From NCBI RefSeq assembly GCF_015560805.1, contig NZ_JADMSO010000006.1, positions 148,138 to 212,137 of the forward strand: a stretch of 64,000 nt of DNA, given 5' to 3'. Below are positions 60,153 to 64,000 of the stretch, piece after piece. The notes under the pieces were generated by a model, which ran no database searches, was not told where the DNA came from, and saw only the letters and a program-made list of their open reading frames with translations. The stretch is from Mediterraneibacter glycyrrhizinilyticus. GTDB lineage: Bacteria > Bacillota > Clostridia > Lachnospirales > Lachnospiraceae. A program made the translations under genes and the position numbers. Each line of letters starts with the position of its first letter. The first letter of the stretch is position 1.

Positions 60153-60240
60153 ATCACCGGAAGTGCCAAAAGGCACATTCCGGGATTGTAAGTAGTCGCC
60201 AAGGTCTCGGGCAAGCACGGACTTTGGCTCGTCGCCTATA
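60153..60240 (+). repeat. 88-bp two-hairpin dispersed repeat, copy 4
   Basis: Same length and order as copies 1-3, with one change in the loop side of hairpin 2 (AAGCACGG). It lies between convergent genes; its last 5 bases overlap the end of the GNAT gene, providing that gene's TAG stop. Confidence 0.93.
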
Positions 60241-60724
60241 CAGTTACTTCCATAATATAGTCATCCATCACAAATCCGTTTCCGATATCGGCAACCTGTG
60301 TATCCACGGTTTCAAATCCCAGATGGCGGTAGACAGCCAGGGAATTATCATTGTGTTTGTTACAGGTCAGCCAGATCGCAGTTAAGCCGCGTTCCCGGCA
60401 CAGTTGCTTTAAAAATTCAAATACGTTTGTAGCCAGGTGTTTTCCCCGTGCCTCTTTTTTCAGATAAAGTTTGGAGAGGAAGAGCTTTCCGTTTTCCGGA
60501 TGGATGCCGCAGTAGCCGCAAAATCCGTCCTGATCGAAAATTCGGTAGTATTCATATCCATTTTCAATCTGTTCTTTCAAAGCGTTGAAAGATTGAAATT
60601 TTTCTACCATATAAATAACCTGTTCCTTTCCGATGATCGGTGTGAAATGCTGGTGCCAGATTATTTCTGCGAGATCGGCGATCGTTTGGATCTCTTCTTC
60701 GGTTGTTGCCTGCTCAATATGCAT
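60236..60724 (-). CDS. GNAT-family N-acetyltransferase
   Basis: The 162 residues show the acetyl-CoA fold: strand FCGYCGIHPENGKLFLSKLYL, the pyrophosphate-binding KKEARGKHLATNVFEFL and LTCNKHNDNSLAVYRHLGFE. It transfers an acetyl group to an amine; the substrate is not readable. Of three near ATGs (60733, 60730, 60724) the last has a normal gap to GGGAG. Its stop codon comes from the inserted 88-bp repeat, so the C-terminus may have been altered there. Confidence 0.9.
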   Translation of the reverse strand: MHIEQATTEEEIQTIADLAEIIWHQHFTPIIGKEQVIYMVEKFQSFNALKEQIENGYEYYRIFDQDGFCGYCGIHPENGKLFLSKLYLKKEARGKHLATNVFEFLKQLCRERGLTAIWLTCNKHNDNSLAVYRHLGFETVDTQVADIGNGFVMDDYIMEVTV

Positions 60725-60795
60725 TGTCATCATCTCCCAATAAATCTTTTCTTTGGATGTATTTGGTTCATATGGTCAGATCCGATCATATGAAA

Positions 60796-61626
60796 TTAAA
60801 TCTGGGTGCGGTAGTAGTCCAGATCTGCCTGAAGATACTCCAGACGTTTTCCCTCCGGTGCGTATTCACGTTCTACAATATATGCCTGACATCCGTGACG
60901 GTCGGCAGTTTCTTTGAGTACTTTCCAATCGACGAGCCCTTTTCCGGCGACACAATTGGTCTTGTCCATCTCTTCCATCTGACGTTTTAACTCTTCCGGA
61001 AGAACAGGCATTCCCTTTTCGTCTTTTGGGACGCTTCCGAAATCGATCGGCTGCTGCGGTCCGATGACGCGGTCGCTTTCTTTCACATGGATCAGTTTGA
61101 TACGACCACTGTATTGTTCGACAAGTGCAAGCGGATCGAATCCTGCGGCAGCGCACCAACCGGCATCCAGTTCAAAGCTGACATATTTCGGATCCGTTTC
61201 TTCCATCAAGATATCGATGACTTTCTTATCTTCGCATGGAAGAAATTCCTGTGTGTGGTTGTGATAAGTTAAAGTCAGCCCGTTTTCTGCGCATGCTTTT
61301 CCGAGACGATTTAATTTGCCGGCAAATGCATGAACTGCGTCATCATTGAGCATCGTTTCCATTCCGATCCCAATGAATTTCATGTCAAGAGCATTGGCAA
61401 GAGGAATGAGCTGTTCTACCATATCGGAAGTCGGCGCATGCATTGAGATCGGTTCCAGATGATATTCGTCAAGAAGTGATTTCAGTTCTTCTGCCGGGAT
61501 CGCCAGAAGCGGTCCGAACAGTTCGACACCGTCATATCCCATCTCTGCTGCAAGTCTTAAGTTCTCACGGCTGTCGTTCATCGTGCCGTCCATAAAAGAA
61601 TACATTTGCAAATAAATTTTTCCCAT
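60796..61626 (-). CDS. Sugar phosphate isomerase/epimerase-like protein
   Basis: The 276 residues form a TIM barrel of the xylose-isomerase-like AP-endonuclease 2 family. Metal-site regions are GYDGVELFGP, SMHAPTSD, TYHNHTQEF, SFELDAGW and LIHVKESDR. These proteins act on inositols, keto-sugars or sugar phosphates; this one is a stand-alone gene, so the substrate is unknown. GAGGGAG precedes the ATG at 61626. It is divergent from htpG. Confidence 0.87.
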   Translation of the reverse strand: MGKIYLQMYSFMDGTMNDSRENLRLAAEMGYDGVELFGPLLAIPAEELKSLLDEYHLEPISMHAPTSDMVEQLIPLANALDMKFIGIGMETMLNDDAVHAFAGKLNRLGKACAENGLTLTYHNHTQEFLPCEDKKVIDILMEETDPKYVSFELDAGWCAAAGFDPLALVEQYSGRIKLIHVKESDRVIGPQQPIDFGSVPKDEKGMPVLPEELKRQMEEMDKTNCVAGKGLVDWKVLKETADRHGCQAYIVEREYAPEGKRLEYLQADLDYYRTQI

Positions 61627-61712
61627 AGTATTTCTCCCTCGTATTTTTTCTTTTTATTTTATCGCAATCAGGAGAGAAATTCCATACATACATATAGAAA
61701 GTTTTAAAATTA

Positions 61713-61739
61713 TTAGCACTCACTAAAAATGAGTGCTAA
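61713..61739. promoter_or_regulatory. CIRCE element (HrcA operator)
   Basis: TTAGCACTC (61713-61721), a 9-base spacer and GAGTGCTAA (61731-61739) are the exact consensus of the heat-shock operator bound by HrcA. It lies just upstream of the htpG -35 box. HtpG under CIRCE is less common than groES or dnaK. Confidence 0.97.
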
Positions 61740-61746
61740 ATTTCTA

Positions 61747-61775
61747 TTGACTTTTGAGTATGCCTGTATTAGAAT
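61747..61775 (+). promoter_or_regulatory. Sigma-A-type promoter of htpG
   Basis: TTGACT (61747-61752), 17-base spacer, TAGAAT (61770-61775), directly after the CIRCE element. Confidence 0.85.
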
Positions 61776-61815
61776 ACCCAATAGAGAGTTCAGAGTACAG
61801 AAAGGAGTCTTATTC

Positions 61816-63915
61816 ATGGGAACAAAAAGAGGTAATTTATCAATCGACAGTGAAAATATATTTCCGATCATTAAGAAATGGGTGTATTCGGATCATGACA
61901 TTTTTATGAGAGAGCTCGTTTCCAATGGCTGCGATGCGATCACGAAGCTGAAAAAGCTGGATATGATGGGAGAATATGAGCTTCCGGACGATTACAAAGG
62001 CAAGATCCAGGTACTGGTGAATCCGGAAGAGAAGACGCTGAAGTTTATTGATAATGGTTTGGGAATGACTGCGGAAGAGGTAGAAGAATATATCACACAG
62101 ATCGCATTTTCCGGAGCAACCCAGTTCCTTGAGAAATATAAAGATAAAACGACAGATGATGAGATGATCGGACATTTTGGTCTGGGATTCTACTCTGCAT
62201 TTATGGTTGCGGACGAAGTGCATATCGATACACTTTCTTACAAAGATGGGGCTGCGTCGGTACACTGGGTAAGCCAGGGCGGTACAGAGTACGAGATGCA
62301 GGACGGCAGCAAGACGGAAGTGGGAACAGAGATCACACTGTTCTTGAATGAAGATTGTCTGGAATTTGCAAATGAGTACCGGGCAAGAGAGGTTCTGGAA
62401 AAATATTGTTCCTTTATGCCGGTTGAGATCTTCCTTGCAAAAGAGAATGCAGAACCGGAATATGAGACGATCGATGAAGAGGACGTCCTTGATACGGACG
62501 AGGTCGTTGAGCATATTACAGAGGAAGTAAAAGAGGGCGAAGAGGGTGAGCCGAAGAAGAAAGCGAAGATCGTGAAACGCCCGGTATCGTTAAGTGATAC
62601 AAAGCCGCTCTGGACGAAAAATCCAAGTGAGTGTTCAAAAGAAGATTATATTGATTTTTACAGGAAAGTCTTCATGGACTACAAAGAGCCTTTGTTCTGG
62701 ATCCATTTGAATATGGACTATCCGTTCAACCTGAAAGGAATCTTATATTTCCCGAAGATCAATACCGAGTATGATTCTGTGGAGGGCAAGATCAAACTGT
62801 ACAACAATCAGGTGTTTATCGCGGATAACATCAAAGAAGTGATCCCGGAATTTTTGATGGTATTGAAAGGCGTGATCGACTGTCCGGATCTGCCACTGAA
62901 CGTATCGAGAAGCGCGCTGCAGAACGATGGATTTGTCAATAAAGTTGCCGATTACATTTCCAAGAAAGTGGCAGATAAATTGAACGGAATGTTCAAGACA
63001 GACCGTGAGAATTACGAGAAATACTGGGATGACATCAGTCCGTTCTTAAAGTTCGGATGTCTTAAAGACGAGAAGTTCGGCAATAAGATCAAAGATTCGA
63101 TGCTGTATAAGAATCTTGGCCACAAATATCTGACACTGGAAGAGTATTTGAAGGAAACAGCTGATCCGGCGGACGAAGAAAATACAGATGCCGAAAACAC
63201 GGCAGAAACTGCGGATACTTCAAATGCGGAGAATGCCGGAGACACAGCAGCAGAAAACACAGACAAGACAGCAGATGCAGATTCCGAGGAAGAAAAGAAA
63301 GAGGAACAGACTGTCGTTTACTATGTGACAGATGAACAGCAGCAGAGCCAGTACATTAAGATGTTTAAAGAGCAGTCACAGGATGCGGTAATCTTGACGC
63401 ATAATATCGACACTCCGTTTATCACTTATATGGAGCAGCACAATGAGAACATCAAATTCCAGCGGATCGATGCGGATGTGCATGATTCACTGAAAGACGA
63501 GGTGACGGAGGAAGAAAAAGAGAGCTTCCGGAAGACAACCGAAAGTCTTGTTGAGATTTTCAGAAAAGAGCTGGACAATGAAAAGCTTGACGTTAAAGTG
63601 GAGAAACTGAAAGACGATCAGGTCGCTTCCATGGCAGTTCTTTCCGAGGAGTCCAGACGTATGCAGGAAATGATGCGCATGTACGGTATGGCAGGTATGG
63701 ATCCGGGAATGTTCGGAAGTCAGATCACATTGATCCTGAATGCAAACCATCCGCTTGTACAATTCGTTGTGGAACATAAGAGAAGCAAGAGTGTTCCGAT
63801 CATCTGTAAACAGTTATATGATCTGGCGATTCTGGCGCACAAGCCGCTGAATCCGGAAGAGATGACGGCATTTGTACAGAGAAGTAATGAGATCATGATG
63901 CTTCTGACAAAATAA
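61816..63915 (+). CDS. htpG: Molecular chaperone HtpG (Hsp90) with acidic inserts
   Basis: ATP-dependent chaperone acting as a dimer in the cytoplasm. The 699 residues contain the N-terminal ATPase (FMRELVSNGCDAITKLKKL, FIDNGLGMTAEEV, IGHFGLGFYSAFMVADEV), the middle domain (PLFWIHLNMDYPFNLKGILYFP, LPLNVSRSALQNDG) and a C-terminal dimer domain. Two acidic segments stand out: about residues 215-255 (DEEDVLDTDEVVEHITEEV, then EGEEGEPKKKAK) at the N/middle junction, and about 455-495 (Asp/Glu/Ala/Thr-rich). E. coli HtpG has only short links there. The ATG at 61816 follows AAAGGAG; an ORF start at 61729 lies upstream of the promoter -35 and is rejected. Confidence 0.96.
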   Translation: MGTKRGNLSIDSENIFPIIKKWVYSDHDIFMRELVSNGCDAITKLKKLDMMGEYELPDDYKGKIQVLVNPEEKTLKFIDNGLGMTAEEVEEYITQIAFSGATQFLEKYKDKTTDDEMIGHFGLGFYSAFMVADEVHIDTLSYKDGAASVHWVSQGGTEYEMQDGSKTEVGTEITLFLNEDCLEFANEYRAREVLEKYCSFMPVEIFLAKENAEPEYETIDEEDVLDTDEVVEHITEEVKEGEEGEPKKKAKIVKRPVSLSDTKPLWTKNPSECSKEDYIDFYRKVFMDYKEPLFWIHLNMDYPFNLKGILYFPKINTEYDSVEGKIKLYNNQVFIADNIKEVIPEFLMVLKGVIDCPDLPLNVSRSALQNDGFVNKVADYISKKVADKLNGMFKTDRENYEKYWDDISPFLKFGCLKDEKFGNKIKDSMLYKNLGHKYLTLEEYLKETADPADEENTDAENTAETADTSNAENAGDTAAENTDKTADADSEEEKKEEQTVVYYVTDEQQQSQYIKMFKEQSQDAVILTHNIDTPFITYMEQHNENIKFQRIDADVHDSLKDEVTEEEKESFRKTTESLVEIFRKELDNEKLDVKVEKLKDDQVASMAVLSEESRRMQEMMRMYGMAGMDPGMFGSQITLILNANHPLVQFVVEHKRSKSVPIICKQLYDLAILAHKPLNPEEMTAFVQRSNEIMMLLTK

Positions 63916-63985
63916 AAAATAAACTATAAATGAGCAAGTTCGTGATTTTGCATAAAAGAAAGACACCTTAAATTCGATAGTGTTG

Positions 63986-63991
63986 TATAAT
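63986..63991 (+). promoter_or_regulatory. -10 box of a gene beyond the window
   Basis: Perfect TATAAT 9 bases before the window end; no clear -35. Nothing else is seen in 63916-64000. Confidence 0.35.
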
Positions 63992-64000
63992 GAAAGTGAC

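Noticed and set aside
19272..60240. Insertion sequences as the source of the repeats
   Set aside because: The 88-bp copies contain no transposase and no complete IS is seen anywhere in the window; at most they are non-autonomous elements.
61729..61815. Upstream in-frame extension of htpG
   Set aside because: It would start inside the CIRCE element and before the -35 and -10 boxes; the ATG at 61816 has a good ribosome site and matches HtpG starts.
1..64000. tRNA, rRNA, riboswitch or cobalamin-riboswitch elements
   Set aside because: None could be recognised by eye; absence of a B12 riboswitch is consistent with the B12-independent dehydratase, but a covariance-model search was not possible.

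Overview
This window reads as a chromosome segment of a gut Firmicute of the Lachnospiraceae (Mediterraneibacter/Dorea/Clostridium scindens neighbourhood). The grounds are strong AGGAGG ribosome sites, glycyl-radical rather than B12 chemistry, a spore SASP-type small protein, a CIRCE-controlled htpG, and a dehydrogenase that closely resembles the C. scindens 7-alpha-hydroxysteroid dehydrogenase. I recognise no phage, transposase, CRISPR array, rRNA or tRNA. The species is inferred, not proven.

Layout. 1-6.3 kb: the tail of an AraC regulator, rhamnulokinase and L-rhamnose isomerase, a two-subunit beta-galactosidase (lacL/lacM, overlapping by 17 bases) and a convergent PHP phosphatase. 7.2-21.3 kb: a bacterial microcompartment (BMC) locus of the fucose/rhamnose type known from Clostridium phytofermentans. 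It holds a glycyl-radical 1,2-propanediol dehydratase and its activase, a class II aldolase, a PduO-C/GlcG-like protein, PduP, a Zn alcohol dehydrogenase, shell proteins (four hexamer types, one pentamer, one tandem PduT type), PduL, PduS, a DeoR regulator and PduQ. 21.5-23.2 kb: a 7-alpha-HSDH-like SDR, tail to tail with an AraC regulator. 23.6-28.6 kb: a rhamnose-type ABC importer. 28.9-31.3 kb: an FGGY kinase plus a UlaE-like epimerase, bracketed by two direct copies of an 88-bp repeat. 31.5-36 kb: a ROK repressor divergent from a lactose/cellobiose-type PTS operon with an uncharacterised protein. 36.1-45.5 kb: response regulator, histidine kinase and anchored sugar-binding protein, followed by a complete sugar ABC importer. 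45.7-51 kb: an unknown protein, an AraC regulator and the L-fucose operon (kinase, FucI, FucU). 51.3-64 kb: glucosaminidase, SASP-like protein, divergent WecG/TagA-like protein, PucR/CdaR-type regulator, ftsE-ftsX-M23 hydrolase-ctpA, a zinc-ribbon membrane protein, GNAT, a sugar epimerase-like protein and htpG.

How it works together (inference from families). Rhamnose is isomerised and phosphorylated by RhaA/RhaB, and fucose by FucU/FucI and the second kinase. Both sugar-1-phosphates can be cleaved by the single aldolase, which carries a BMC targeting tail. L-lactaldehyde is reduced to 1,2-propanediol, dehydrated to propionaldehyde by the glycyl-radical enzyme, and split into propionyl-phosphate (PduP/PduL) and propanol (PduQ). 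PduS/PduT may link electrons across the shell. The rhamnose, fucose and BMC loci therefore look like parts of one deoxyhexose fermentation system.

The least explained signals are: (i) phased 8-base repeats at 11-bp period against the -35 box of the aldolase/shell promoter, with the same motif at the dehydratase promoter; (ii) a BMC shell gene with a Lys/Ala-rich extension and a strong internal start, predicting two products; (iii) four copies of an 88-bp two-hairpin repeat; (iv) a PTS operon whose catalytic partner is an unrecognised protein.
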